This document shows positions 1-9,776 of a DNA stretch of 51,743 nucleotides, one piece after another. Each line of letters begins with the position of its first letter. The first letter of the stretch is position 1. Source of the DNA: JBCCGE01 sp039029455 (GTDB lineage Bacteria > Pseudomonadota > Gammaproteobacteria > Arenicellales > Poriferihabitantaceae); assembly GCA_039029455.1 (NCBI GenBank), contig JBCCGE010000013.1, forward strand, positions 1 through 51,743, read 5' to 3'. Both the position numbers and the translations under genes were made by a program. The notes beneath the pieces were generated by a model. The model made no database searches, was not told the origin of the DNA, and saw only the letters and a program-made list of their open reading frames with translations.

Positions 1-90
1 ATATATTTTCATTGTTTTATATTTTAAACTTAAAAATTGCAGAGATTACATTATATATTTTTGAATTGTACGGCTTTATTTATTTGGCGT

Positions 91-909
91 TTTTTCCATG
101 GATATTACGACCACTATTGTTTCTTGCCGCTCTACGTCTTCTGCCAGGATCAGCTTCTGGTCAGTTATCTGCGTCCGAGCAAGATAGATGGGGCTAAGCA
201 TGCCTGGGCGATCTTGTCGTTGCTGGTGAAACGCTTTCGTCAGATCTGGCCGAAGGTGCGGATCGTGTTTAGGGGCGACAGTGGTTTTTGCCGGTGGCGG
301 ATGCTCAGGTGGTGCGATCGGCATGATGTGGGGTATATCGTAGGCCTTGCGAAAAACAAGCGTTTGGACCGCCAGATTGCACACCAGCTTCAAGCGGCTG
401 AACAGGCGGTCCAATCGGGTCAGGATAAGGTGCGCGAATTCACGGGGTTTAGGTATCAAGCGGGCAGTTGGGATCAGGGACGCCGAGTGATTGCCAAGAT
501 TGAGGTGAACCAGAAAGGCAGCAATCCACGGTATATCTGCACCAATTTATCAGGTGAACCACAGTGGCTATATGACAGCCAATATTGCGCACGATCGAAC
601 ATGGAGAATCATATCAAGCAGCAGCAGTTGGATCTGTTTGCAGATCGGACGAGCTGTCATAAGTGGTGGGCGAACCAGTTTCGGTTGCTGCTTTCTTCCT
701 TGTCCTACATCCTGATGGAGTCGATACGCCGGATCGGCCTTAAGGGGACGGAGCTTGCGCGAGCGTATATGGGAAGTCTTCGACTGAAGCTTTTGAAAGT
801 GGCTGCGGTGGTCGTAGAAAACACGAGACGCATCCGGCTACTGCTATCGAGCCACTCTCCGTATCAACGATTGTTCGAGTTGATCTACGCGCGTTTGCAA
901 CTTGGATAA
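91..909 (+). pseudogene. IS1380-family transposase, 5'-truncated remnant
   Basis: This is the C-terminal two thirds of a DDE transposase of the IS1380 type. Recognisable blocks are RFFHGYYDHYCFLPLYVFC at the start of the homology, FRGDSGF (second catalytic Asp) and NMENHIKQQQLDLFADRTS (catalytic Glu), followed by the usual Arg/Leu-rich C-terminus. The family is normally about 430-460 residues; here the N-terminus, including the first catalytic Asp, is missing and is replaced by AT-rich sequence at 1-90 unlike the rest. An upstream ATG at 37 is in frame, but residues before about position 91 do not look like transposase. The element should be unable to transpose. Family assignment is firm; the exact left break is judged by eye. 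Confidence 0.8.
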
Positions 910-1083
910 CTATCCATCTCAGCGAGATAGTGTGCGTATGGCGGTTGAGCCAGATAGCGTTACGCTCAAAAATTCTTTATTGATCGAAAGAGAGGCGAAA
1001 CAGGGCCAATTTCTAGTCTCGATAGACAAAAAGAACCCAAGCATCCAACGAATATTTTCAAAAAACACATTTAGGAGTATGAG

Positions 1084-1104
1084 GGCCGCGGGAGGCGGCC
1101 TATT
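1084..1104 (+). terminator. Terminator-like hairpin after the transposase remnant
   Basis: A perfect 6-bp GC stem, GGCCGC and GCGGCC, closes a 5-base loop (GGGAG) and is followed by TATTTT. It lies about 175 bases downstream of the transposase stop and may be the element's own terminator or part of its right end. No terminal inverted repeat could be confirmed because the left end of the element is missing. Confidence 0.45.
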
Positions 1105-1220
1105 TTGAAGACGTATGAAATATTCGGGCTAGGGCAAAGCTCATCTCCCGGACAGGATGCGCAGAGCGCGTTGAGCTTTTCTTATCAGAGAGAGTTCGCG
1201 GTTTGAGTTCTTTTTAGACT

Positions 1221-2006
1221 TTAGTCACTAAGTAATACGGGTACGATTACAGCAGGTATAGATCGTTTCGCCCTTTCCAGCCTGGCAAGTTCTTCCGCAA
1301 TGGCGATACTTTGCTGGTAACCCTGGCGCCAGGCCAGTCCGACCACGCTGTCTCCCGCGTCGTTTAAGTGAAGCCTGTCTCCGGAGTGATAGGGTACGCT
1401 TTGAAATCCCGACGCTAGCAGTGCGTAGGCGTCTGCAACTGCAATATTGTTTGCATTGGCATACGAAATCAAGCCCGCATTGATCGCCAGAATTTTGTTG
1501 GTGTAGCTGGTGAGTACCGGATAGGGCGTTACCGTTGCGATGACGGGCGTGCGACCATTGTTAATGACATTCTGTGCCATTTGCTGGATGTTGAATATCG
1601 TGGTCTGAGCAGAAACATTGTCATTTAGATCATTGACCCCGGCCATAAGAAACACGAATTCCGATGCTCGACTGCTCATTGCCTGCGTGACACGACTGAC
1701 AATCTGCCACGACTCTTCGCCGGCCCAGCCAAAGTTGTAAACATTTGACGAAACGCCAATGCTGGCAAGCTGCGTTCTGATGTCGGGCTGAAATCCTCCT
1801 GAATTGGCAACGCCGTCCCCGTTGCAAAAATAGATGCTGTTCAGGATACTAACCGTCACATTATCCGGGGGACAGTACAAAATCCGATCCGCGGAGACTT
1901 TTACGCCGGAGGTGATGCTGTCGCCTACAGTGACTATTTCTACCGCTTGAAGTGGCCCGAAGGCCAGAATAGCAACCAGTGCAGTCAGTGTTCTGAACTT
2001 TTTCAC
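1221..2006 (-). CDS. Secreted SGNH/GDSL-type hydrolase
   Basis: 261 residues. It starts with a Sec signal peptide (about residues 1-21, ending LQA-V), so the product acts outside the cytoplasm. The SGNH blocks are visible in order: block I GDSIT with the nucleophile Ser30, block II with Gly93 in NFGWAG, block III GVND with Asn125, and block V DRLH with Asp210 and His213. It should be an esterase or lipase-like hydrolase; the substrate cannot be read from sequence. It is divergent from the exported protein at 2119 with about 110 bases between their starts, which must hold both promoters. A C-terminal tail of about 30 residues follows the catalytic His and is rich in Ala, Val and Ile. Confidence 0.85.
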   Translation of the reverse strand: MKKFRTLTALVAILAFGPLQAVEIVTVGDSITSGVKVSADRILYCPPDNVTVSILNSIYFCNGDGVANSGGFQPDIRTQLASIGVSSNVYNFGWAGEESWQIVSRVTQAMSSRASEFVFLMAGVNDLNDNVSAQTTIFNIQQMAQNVINNGRTPVIATVTPYPVLTSYTNKILAINAGLISYANANNIAVADAYALLASGFQSVPYHSGDRLHLNDAGDSVVGLAWRQGYQQSIAIAEELARLERAKRSIPAVIVPVLLSD

Positions 2007-2118
2007 AATCTTAACGTCGTCAGGAGAGCAGGAATTCTAGCGGTAAAACTGATGCAAGATTGTAACGATATATGTCAATGAACTCACTATTGATTGATGA
2101 CCCATCCTGTGGGGATTA

Positions 2119-2940
2119 ATGTTGCCTAATTTGCAAAACTTCAGCCGGTGTTTCCGAAATTCGGCAATCGCCTGTCTCATATTGATCTGCTCGGTATCGA
2201 GCGGAGACGAAACCGATTGGGTTGCCGTCTGGAGCGCAGCGGGTGAACGCAGTCTGGATGTCTATTTCAGGAAATCTTCAGAGCCCGAGGAAACCCGCGT
2301 TCTCACCAACGATAATCTGAATCAGTATACCCCTGTGGTCGCAAAGACTGATCGCGGCGCATATATGGTGGTCTGGTCAGAGGAAACCGGAGTGCTCTCC
2401 AGTGACCTTCGCTTCGTGACTATAGACACCGATACAACTTCGCAAGTGCAGACTATACCCGCTTCAGCGGACCAAAACGCTCAACCGACGCTGATTACCG
2501 ACGATACAGGGCGAATCTGGTGTGTCTGGGTCGGGTTCGACGGATCTGATGACGAGCTGTATTTTTCGCACTATTACCAGGGCAAATGGGCCGACGGGCG
2601 CCTGGTGGACGCTGAACCGAACGAAGTGCCTGATCTGGTACCGGAGGCGAGACTTGTGGGTTCTTCCATTCGTCTGACATGGAAGCGTTTTGACCTGGAA
2701 GCAGGTGCTTACGTCGCAATGTCGAGTGCTCTGGATCTCGGTGCTCCGGACCGGGACTGGGTGGCCCCCGAGACAGTGGTCAAAAATCCTTTCGAATTTT
2801 CCAATGCTTTTCCAGAGGGTTTTAATATTCCCCGTGACATCGAACACATTGAGTCACTTGCACTGCACATAGAGAGCGATCCCAGTCGTGTTTTCCATGT
2901 CGACCGCATGCGGCTTGCGCCACAAACCAATCTCGATTAG
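2119..2940 (+). CDS. Exported protein of unknown function, beta-propeller-like
   Basis: 273 residues. A hydrophobic stretch at about residues 15-28 (ACLILICSVSSG) looks like a signal peptide. The rest has repeated short motifs of the type VWSEETG, VWVGFDGSDDELYFSHY and LTWKRFD, alternating beta strands with Trp and Gly-Asp turns, as in sialidase-type or WD-like propellers. At about 230 mature residues it is short for a full propeller. The start at 2119 is preceded by GTGGGGATTA, a modest ribosome site. No catalytic motif is recognised and I do not assign a function. It may be co-regulated with the divergent SGNH hydrolase. Confidence 0.6.
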   Translation: MLPNLQNFSRCFRNSAIACLILICSVSSGDETDWVAVWSAAGERSLDVYFRKSSEPEETRVLTNDNLNQYTPVVAKTDRGAYMVVWSEETGVLSSDLRFVTIDTDTTSQVQTIPASADQNAQPTLITDDTGRIWCVWVGFDGSDDELYFSHYYQGKWADGRLVDAEPNEVPDLVPEARLVGSSIRLTWKRFDLEAGAYVAMSSALDLGAPDRDWVAPETVVKNPFEFSNAFPEGFNIPRDIEHIESLALHIESDPSRVFHVDRMRLAPQTNLD

Positions 2941-3121
2941 CAGTTCTGGAAGCAATCGCTGGTTCATGTTCTCAGCGGATAGGAAAAAGCGAGTGAATAC
3001 ACCAGAGTTGACGACCGCAGGCGGTTGTTGAATCGATCGATGTTGCCTCTGTTTGAGAGGTGCTTATTGTGGGGATCTGCAGAAAGGCTTCAACAGACCG
3101 ACTGAATTCCGAGGTCTATAA

Positions 3122-4840
3122 CTATTCGATAGAGGCCTTGTCACGTTTACTGGTTGTTGCCAGAACGATTGGCGATATATGACCGATTGTTTTAACGTTC
3201 ACGCACGCTGTTTTACCTGATGTGATCGCGCGCCTGACAGCGGGGATAATTTGATCACGCTTGGTCACCAGCTCGCCGTGCCCGCCCAAACCTTCAAACA
3301 TAGCGTGAAAAGGAATGTCCCGGAAATCGGTTGCAAAGTGTTGCTGGTTTTCGAAGAGTCTCTCCTGCTGTTGTGAAATGCAGTCGAGACCCCCGTTGTT
3401 GTCAATCACAACGACGATTGGCAGGTTTTCCTGAAACGCGGCCTCAATGCTGGAACCACCGGACAAAAATGCACCGTCTCCGCTGATGACAACGCAATTT
3501 GCGTCCGGTACGTTTAGTTTCGCGGCGGCCGCAAAAGCAACGCCGACACCAAGCATGCTAAAGGTCCCCGGATGCAGAATGTTGCCGAGTTGTTTGCCGT
3601 CCTGGCCGGCGATGTTTACAGCGATCTCCGACCAGAAGTGAGTGTTGCCGCCGTCAATAACCAACCAGTCGCCATCATCCATTGCAGCTTGTACATCCAT
3701 CGCCAAAGCCAGAGGATGAATGCCGTCATTAGGGAGGTCAGGAATATCGGCGAGCATTTTTTTGCACCAGTCGGCCCGCAGTTGCCGATTGTGCTCTATC
3801 CACGAAGTGGATTTGGGAGCAAGAGTCTGTATTGCCTGAAAAAATGCGCCCGGATCGGACAACAGTGTCAAGTCGGCGGAACGATTCATTTCTATTTCTT
3901 CATGTGAACCGTTGACACAGATTACTTTTGACTCAGCCGGAAAAAAGGGTGGATTGGCAAAATTCATCTGATTGTCGAGCCGTGTACCGACCATGACGAT
4001 GCAATCCGACTGATGAAATACCTCGCGAGATGGATGATACTGATGGAAGTCCGCAAGCCCCATATATGCGGGTGACGACTCGGGCAACAGTTTTTGATGA
4101 TAGGGCACATTGAATACCGGAATATTCAACTGCTCTCCAACGGCCTGGAGAAGTTTCTCCGAGTGATTCCACCAGACCCCATGTCCGCCAATCAACACAG
4201 GCTTTTCCGAACGCTCAATGCTATTGAGTACGGATTCAAGGTCTTCGGGACAGGGCCATGCGCGTGCAGGCTTTCGCGCACTGCGATCGAAAGGACGCTC
4301 ATCCCGCATCGCGTCATGATCGTATGAACTGAACATGATATCTACCGGCATGCTGATGTGAACTGCGCCGGGATAACCATTAGTAGCAATAGTCCATGCC
4401 CGATCTACAATTTCAGAAATGCGTTCGCCATCGGTTATCGACACGCTGTATTTAGTCAGCGGAGCGGCAATCGCTACATCGTCGATCTCTTTGAAACCAC
4501 CGCTGCCCTGTCGCTTAAGTGTGCTTGAGCCGGTGACAAATATTACCGGTGATCGCTCACCCCATGCTTCCATCATGGCGGGTATTGCATTGGCGAAACC
4601 TTCGGGGCCTACCAGACAGACTGCGGGTTTACGGGTAATCCGTGTATGTCCATCGGCAAGATGACCTGCAACCTGTTCGTGCGGTGCGTTTATCACCGAG
4701 ATACCGCACTGCATAAATCCCTCCAGTGCCGGATTGCAGAAACCGCCGGAAAGTGTAAATACCTGTTCCACACCTTTTTCCTGCAAGGATCTGGCCAGCA
4801 GAACTCCACCACGTATTCGAATCCGGGTTTTATCGGTCAT
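3122..4840 (-). CDS. Thiamine-diphosphate-dependent enzyme, acetolactate-synthase-like
   Basis: 572 residues, the usual length for the ThDP decarboxylase/acetolactate synthase superfamily. The N-terminal PYR domain carries the activating Glu55 in HEQVAGHLADG. A central FAD/DHAP-synthase-like domain follows. The C-terminal PP domain has the Mg/ThDP motif GDGAFLSGG, ending in IDNNGG about 30 residues later. Relatives include acetolactate synthase, oxalyl-CoA decarboxylase, benzaldehyde lyase and benzoylformate decarboxylase; residues by eye do not choose among them. No small regulatory subunit is adjacent, so a catabolic role is more likely than branched-chain amino acid synthesis. It is divergent from the transporter-hydrolase pair at 4987-7879. 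Confidence 0.8.
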   Translation of the reverse strand: MTDKTRIRIRGGVLLARSLQEKGVEQVFTLSGGFCNPALEGFMQCGISVINAPHEQVAGHLADGHTRITRKPAVCLVGPEGFANAIPAMMEAWGERSPVIFVTGSSTLKRQGSGGFKEIDDVAIAAPLTKYSVSITDGERISEIVDRAWTIATNGYPGAVHISMPVDIMFSSYDHDAMRDERPFDRSARKPARAWPCPEDLESVLNSIERSEKPVLIGGHGVWWNHSEKLLQAVGEQLNIPVFNVPYHQKLLPESSPAYMGLADFHQYHPSREVFHQSDCIVMVGTRLDNQMNFANPPFFPAESKVICVNGSHEEIEMNRSADLTLLSDPGAFFQAIQTLAPKSTSWIEHNRQLRADWCKKMLADIPDLPNDGIHPLALAMDVQAAMDDGDWLVIDGGNTHFWSEIAVNIAGQDGKQLGNILHPGTFSMLGVGVAFAAAAKLNVPDANCVVISGDGAFLSGGSSIEAAFQENLPIVVVIDNNGGLDCISQQQERLFENQQHFATDFRDIPFHAMFEGLGGHGELVTKRDQIIPAVRRAITSGKTACVNVKTIGHISPIVLATTSKRDKASIE

Positions 4841-4986
4841 AATTATGAATCAGTAAAGGGAGTCTCGATCTTGCCAGTTTTAGGTGCGAATTGGCATAGT
4901 GAAATCATCATGACAGTGCTTGCTCCACGCCCATGTTGCCAGTAGTCTCAACGGCCTGAAACGACCTCCGATAGATAGAATCCGCA

Positions 4987-5892
4987 ATGATCCGAACACT
5001 GAACATCCAGCCTGGTTATGTCGGGGGTGTATTGCTGGTAATGCTGGCCGGGCTTTTCTGGTCTTTTATACCAACAGTCGTTCGTCAGTTTGAATCGGCA
5101 TCGATACTGCAAATTTTGCTCTACCGCTCAATCGGCGTGATCCCAATGGTCGCGTTGTTGATGGTGCTGAGCCGCGGGACATCGGCATTCAGGGTTCTGT
5201 ACAAGCCAAGTGCGAGTGTTGTCATCGGCGCGCTTGGTTTGGTCGCCGCCTATGCGGGAGGAATCGGAGCGGTCAGAATGACCAGCATTGCAAATGCAGC
5301 ATTTCTTTTTGCAGCCGCACCGTTTCTTGCGGCGATCCTGGGAAGGATTGTTCTTGGAGAGAGAATACGGACATCAACCCTTGTGGCCATTTTTTTTGCA
5401 ATGCTGGGTATTTTGATTATGGTCTACGATAATTTTACCGCGGGTAACTGGCTGGGAGATGTCGTTGCCGCAGTATCAGCGCTTGGGTTTGCGGTGTTTG
5501 CTGTAGCCCTGAGAGCGGGGTCTGAGAATGATACGCTGGCTGTGGTGTTGATTGGCGCTGTATTTTCGGCACTGTTTGCATTCGGCAGTCTCTCGTTTAC
5601 AGGTGCCGGCATTCAGGTACCTCAAAGTGAAGTGGTTATGGCGGTATCGCTGGGGTTTCTGGTACTCGGTGTGGGCATGGTGTTGTTTACCTTCGGTGCA
5701 TCAGTCGTACCGGCCGCTGAACTCGCGCTTCTGGCGATGGTTGAGGTAGTCCTGGCCCCCGTTTGGGCCTGGCTGTTCTTAAGTGAGATTCCGACTCGGT
5801 CGGCGCTTCTTGGCGGTGCGATTCTGATCGGGGCAATCGTATTCAACGCGCTCTCCGGTATTCGCAGAAAACCGGCGCCACTCACCTTCTGA
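4987..5892 (+). CDS. DMT-superfamily transporter with two EamA domains
   Basis: 301 residues, almost entirely hydrophobic, consistent with ten membrane helices in two EamA halves (about residues 14-145 and 155-295). The first half contains a conserved-looking helix pair around AAPFLAAILGRIVLGERI, and the second half repeats this as VEVVLAPVWAWLFLSEIPT, as expected from the internal duplication. These proteins usually export small metabolites or amino acids; the substrate here is unknown. It ends 7 bases before the CocE/NonD hydrolase gene, so the two are very likely one operon. Confidence 0.85.
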   Translation: MIRTLNIQPGYVGGVLLVMLAGLFWSFIPTVVRQFESASILQILLYRSIGVIPMVALLMVLSRGTSAFRVLYKPSASVVIGALGLVAAYAGGIGAVRMTSIANAAFLFAAAPFLAAILGRIVLGERIRTSTLVAIFFAMLGILIMVYDNFTAGNWLGDVVAAVSALGFAVFAVALRAGSENDTLAVVLIGAVFSALFAFGSLSFTGAGIQVPQSEVVMAVSLGFLVLGVGMVLFTFGASVVPAAELALLAMVEVVLAPVWAWLFLSEIPTRSALLGGAILIGAIVFNALSGIRRKPAPLTF

Positions 5893-5899
5893 TTCGAAA

Positions 5900-7879
5900 A
5901 TGCGAGAGATCGACAACGTTTTTATCCCTCTCCCCGACGGGCGCCGACTGGCTGCAAGAATCTGGCTCCCCGATGCTGCGGATTCCAGTCCGGTACCTGC
6001 GATTCTGGAGTACCTGCCCTATCGAAAACGCGACGGCACTGCACCCCGCGACGAGAGCACGTACCCGGTATTTGCGGCGAATGGATACGGCGGAGTTCGG
6101 GTTGATATATCGGGCAACGGTGACTCTGACGGTGCCTTCGATGACGAGTATTCACTCCAGGAGCACACCGACGGCCTCGAGGTTATTGAGTGGATTGCGC
6201 GACAGTCGTGGTGCGACGGAAATGTGGGCATGATGGGTATTTCGTGGGGTGGCTTTAACAGTCTGCAGCTGGCAGCACTTCGACCCAGGTCGCTCAAAGC
6301 CGTAATTGCCATCGGTGCAACGGTTGATCGCTATAACGATGATATCCACTACAAGGGCGGTGCCCAGCTTTATTCGAATTTTGGCTGGTCCAGTGTAATG
6401 TTGTGTTTTGCATCGAGACCGCCCGATCCCGAGATTGTTGGGGAGAGTTGGCATGAAACCTGGATGCAGCGATTGCGCAGCCAACCGTTCCCGCTGGAAA
6501 AATGGCTGGCACATCAGCGACGCGACGACTATTGGCGTCACGGTTCAGTCTGCGAGGATTTTCAGGCGATTGAAATACCGTCGCTAACCATCAGCGGTTG
6601 GGGTGATGGATACATCAACGCGCCGCCGGCGATGGTTGCACAAAACCGGTCAGCTATTGGTATCAACGGCCCCTGGATTCACAAGTACCCGCACTTTGCG
6701 TGGCCCAGACCCAGAATTGACTTCCATACGGTAGCCATTCAATGGTGGGATCGCTGGTTAAAGGGGATTGATAATGGTGCTGACCGGTTGCCGGAGTATC
6801 GAGCCTATATATCTGAAAACGTTGAGCCCGGTACGCGCCGACTTCAGGAGTCCGGACGGTGGGTGAGCCTCGACACAATGTCAGCCGAGGACAAATCTCA
6901 AAAAGCACTTTATTTACGCGCAGACCATCGACTTGCAGAGGACGGATGTGATGCTGGTGAGATTGTAGTCTCGTCAGCTCAGGACGTCGGGGTCCATTGT
7001 GGCGAGTATTTTCCTCTCAAGCCTGACAGTGAAATGTCCGGTGATCAGGCGAGTGATGACGCCGGTTCGGTTTGTTTTGATACCGATGTTTTGGATGGCT
7101 GCGTTGATATATTGGGTCGTCCTGAAATCCGATTCAATGTTGCGATAAATCAGACTGTGGGCAATCTGATTGTCCGTCTCAACGATGTCAGGCCGGATGG
7201 ACGCGTGCATCGGGTAAGCTGGGGGGTTCTGAATCTGTGTTATCGCAAAGATCAGTCCAATCCGGTGTTGATGACGCCCAACCGCGTGGAAACTGTCCGC
7301 ATTCAGCTTGATGAGTGCGGTTATCGTTTCTTGCCCGGGCATCGCATTCGGCTGGCACTCTCGACAGCATACTGGCCAATGATTGTACCGCCTCCCTTTA
7401 ATGTCAGTGCCAAGGTATATGCCGACTCAGATGCCCGACTTGTACTTCCTGTTCTCGAGAACAGTGAGGCCTATTCGTTTGCCGAACCGACCAATCCCGA
7501 TCCACTGCCAGACTATGAGAACGTGCGTCCGCCGGAATACAAACGGTGGGTTGAGCAGGATCTGGAAACGGGACTGACGCATTTTCGTGTATACGATGAC
7601 ACCGGGGAAGATGTCATCGATGGACACGGTATGCACAGCCGTCACACCCATGAGGAGTGCTGGTCAGTGCATCCCGGCGATCCGCTTCAGTACACTGCCC
7701 GTAGCACATATATCAGCCATCTCCATCGGGCGGGATGGGTCACAAAAACAGTCTCGGAAAGTGAACTGGAATGCGATGCGGAGAATTTTTACCTGACCGC
7801 CCGAGTGCGGGCTTTTTATCAGGAAGAGTGTGTACACGAACGCACCTGGAATCACACCGTAAAACGTGACCATATGTAG
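5900..7879 (+). CDS. CocE/NonD-family serine hydrolase
   Basis: 659 residues. The N-terminal alpha/beta-hydrolase domain has the nucleophile Ser115 in GISWGG, a likely catalytic Asp236 in ISGWGDGYIN, and His261 or His265 in PWIHKYPHFAW. The C-terminal half (about residue 380 on) is the jelly-roll domain typical of X-Pro dipeptidyl-peptidase/cocaine esterase proteins, containing LPGHRIRLALSTAYWP. The family hydrolyses acyl esters or amides. No signal peptide is seen, so it should be cytoplasmic. The gene follows the EamA transporter by 7 bases with no strong ribosome site, which suggests translational coupling. Confidence 0.88.
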   Translation: MREIDNVFIPLPDGRRLAARIWLPDAADSSPVPAILEYLPYRKRDGTAPRDESTYPVFAANGYGGVRVDISGNGDSDGAFDDEYSLQEHTDGLEVIEWIARQSWCDGNVGMMGISWGGFNSLQLAALRPRSLKAVIAIGATVDRYNDDIHYKGGAQLYSNFGWSSVMLCFASRPPDPEIVGESWHETWMQRLRSQPFPLEKWLAHQRRDDYWRHGSVCEDFQAIEIPSLTISGWGDGYINAPPAMVAQNRSAIGINGPWIHKYPHFAWPRPRIDFHTVAIQWWDRWLKGIDNGADRLPEYRAYISENVEPGTRRLQESGRWVSLDTMSAEDKSQKALYLRADHRLAEDGCDAGEIVVSSAQDVGVHCGEYFPLKPDSEMSGDQASDDAGSVCFDTDVLDGCVDILGRPEIRFNVAINQTVGNLIVRLNDVRPDGRVHRVSWGVLNLCYRKDQSNPVLMTPNRVETVRIQLDECGYRFLPGHRIRLALSTAYWPMIVPPPFNVSAKVYADSDARLVLPVLENSEAYSFAEPTNPDPLPDYENVRPPEYKRWVEQDLETGLTHFRVYDDTGEDVIDGHGMHSRHTHEECWSVHPGDPLQYTARSTYISHLHRAGWVTKTVSESELECDAENFYLTARVRAFYQEECVHERTWNHTVKRDHM

Positions 7880-7942
7880 CAATGTTGCGGTAACTTATCC
7901 TTGCCCGAATACTCACGGGTCATCCAGGATCGCAGTCTACAG

Positions 7943-8788
7943 TTAGCCTGGTGGCAACTCGCCGTATGCGGGCAGGGAGTCTTCTACTTCGTACCAGCTG
8001 GCTTTCGAATTGAGAAAAATGTGGTCATCCGCACCGCGCCCAGGGTCATCATCCAGTGTACCGAATGGAACAATCGCGATACCGCGTCCCAAGTCGGTGC
8101 GGGGTACACCCGATCCGCAGGTCTTGCAAAATGCATGGGTGAAAAATCGGGCGTCGGATAACTTATACACTTCAGTATTGTCTTCACCCGATACCCACTC
8201 AAACTGATCGATAGCGATAAAGCCATTGGTGGTGTGGGCGGCTGCGCGGGCACGTCGGCAGCGATTGCAGTGGCAGTTGTGAACGGCTGAGAAATTTGAT
8301 TCAACCCGAAACAACACTCTCTGACACAAGCAACTGCCGGATAGCACGTCGGTTCGTTTCTCTGCCCGGTCTGGAGTGTTGCAGACCGCGTCTTCCACTC
8401 CCGGTGGAAACGTTTCGTGTTGCTGCAGGTTATCCGCAATTTCATGCCAGCTGGCTTTGGAACCAGTAAATATATGACTTTCAACGGGTGGACCATCGGT
8501 ATGGGAACCGGCCGGCACATACCAGATTGAACCGTCGTCACTGGCATTGGGCACCACAGACCCGCATCGATTACAGAAGTTTCGACTGAGGTTTTCAGAG
8601 GACCGGAATACAGCGAGCGAGTCCTGACTGGAGGTCCATTCAAACCCGTTTGTATCAATGATGTAGTAGGTTGCGAATGCAGCTGCGTGTATTTTTCGAC
8701 ACATCGTGCAATGGCAATGATAGGCCGCTTCTGGCGGTGTTTTGATTCTCCACTGAAGTCTTTGGCAAAGACAGGTGCCCTCTGACAT
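7943..8788 (-). CDS. Tandem GFA/CENP-V domain protein
   Basis: 281 residues made of two copies of the glutathione-dependent formaldehyde-activating (GFA/CENP-V) zinc fold. Copy 1 (about residues 1-130) has CLC, CHCTMC and CNRC; copy 2 (about 148-281) has CLC, CHCNRC and CKTC. Each copy therefore keeps a complete set of zinc-ligand cysteines. Most family members are single-domain proteins of 120-160 residues, so this is an internal duplication or fusion. Members are often annotated as aldehyde-detoxifying, but catalysis by the family is disputed. Its 3' end faces the hydrolase stop at 7879. Confidence 0.88.
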   Translation of the reverse strand: MSEGTCLCQRLQWRIKTPPEAAYHCHCTMCRKIHAAAFATYYIIDTNGFEWTSSQDSLAVFRSSENLSRNFCNRCGSVVPNASDDGSIWYVPAGSHTDGPPVESHIFTGSKASWHEIADNLQQHETFPPGVEDAVCNTPDRAEKRTDVLSGSCLCQRVLFRVESNFSAVHNCHCNRCRRARAAAHTTNGFIAIDQFEWVSGEDNTEVYKLSDARFFTHAFCKTCGSGVPRTDLGRGIAIVPFGTLDDDPGRGADDHIFLNSKASWYEVEDSLPAYGELPPG

Positions 8789-8888
8789 AATCCGATTCGG
8801 TGTTTTTTTTCTGAACTATACGCCAAAAAACTGGATCAACAAGTTTGCACCGTTCCCGGCATTTCAGATTCTGTAAGAGGAGATAGCG

Positions 8889-9656
8889 ATGAGCAAGATT
8901 ACGAGCCGTATCACCGGCAATGAGTATGATGCCGCAGAGTGGTCTCTGCGAGTTGATATGGCGGCTGTCTTTAGACTAACAGTTGAGTTTGGCTGGCATG
9001 AGTCCGTTGCGAATCATTTCAGTGCAACACTCAGCGAAGATGGCAAGCTGTTTCTGCTAAACCCCAAGTGGCAGCACTTTTCAACCATACGCGCGAGCGA
9101 TCTGTTAACCCTGAATGCAGAAGATTCCGGCGTAATGGAAAGGGATAATCCACCCGATCCATCGGCCTGGTGCATTCATGGTGCCGTTCATGCCGCAGTG
9201 CCTGATGCCAAAGTTATTCTGCATTGCCATCCAACCTATGCCACAGCGCTTTGCGGACTTGAAGACCCAAGAATCTTACCTATTGATCAGAACACAGCCC
9301 GATTCTTCAATCGTCATGTTGTGGATACCGAATTTGGTGGTCTTGCCACCGAGGATGAAGAGGGCGAGAGAATCGCAAGTCGAATTGCGGGACAGGAAGT
9401 TTTGATCATGAGCAATCACGGTATCACCGTAGTTGGTCAGACGGTTGCACAGGCATTCGAAAATTTGTACTACCTTGAGCGTGCGGCGCAGACGATGCTG
9501 ATTGCCTACCAAAGCGGCCAACCTTTGAAAGTCATGAGCGATGAGATCGCGGAAAAAACCGCACAGGGCTGGGAGTCGTTTTCCGGTGCGGGGGATGCGC
9601 ATTTTGCCCACTGGAAGGGTATTCTCGATCAGCGCGAGCCCGACTATGCGTCCTGA
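8889..9656 (+). CDS. Class II aldolase/adducin-family protein
   Basis: 255 residues spanning one aldolase/adducin domain. The zinc-binding histidines are visible as HCHP (His112 and His114) and NHG (His177). The fold is shared by fuculose- and rhamnulose-phosphate aldolases and by decarboxylases or epimerases, so the reaction cannot be fixed. Close sequence style (WHESVANHFS near the N-terminus) matches the uncharacterised bacterial group rather than the sugar-phosphate enzymes. A clear ribosome site, AGAGGAG, lies 6 bases before the ATG. Confidence 0.85.
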   Translation: MSKITSRITGNEYDAAEWSLRVDMAAVFRLTVEFGWHESVANHFSATLSEDGKLFLLNPKWQHFSTIRASDLLTLNAEDSGVMERDNPPDPSAWCIHGAVHAAVPDAKVILHCHPTYATALCGLEDPRILPIDQNTARFFNRHVVDTEFGGLATEDEEGERIASRIAGQEVLIMSNHGITVVGQTVAQAFENLYYLERAAQTMLIAYQSGQPLKVMSDEIAEKTAQGWESFSGAGDAHFAHWKGILDQREPDYAS

Positions 9657-9704
9657 CGCGATTCGTAGAATTGGCCGAAATCTCGCTCGCAAACCAAAAT
9701 AGCA

Positions 9705-9734
9705 TTGTAAAACAATAAGTTACACAGTCATAAT
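9705..9734 (+). promoter_or_regulatory. Candidate sigma-70 promoter for the DUF1330 gene
   Basis: TTGTAA and CATAAT are spaced 18 bases apart in an AT-rich stretch 43 bases before the start codon at 9777. It is a pattern match only; several other AT-rich hexamers lie nearby. Confidence 0.3.
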
Positions 9735-9776
9735 TTGTGTTAGATTTGCGCCTAATTTAATCCAGAATGTGTTGAT

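Noticed and set aside
902..1108. 68-codon frame overlapping the end of the transposase remnant
   Set aside because: Starts inside the transposase, runs through a terminator-like hairpin, and has no ribosome site or family resemblance.
7984..8826. 280-codon frame overlapping the GFA gene on the same strand
   Set aside because: Out-of-frame shadow; the other frame has both complete zinc-cysteine sets.
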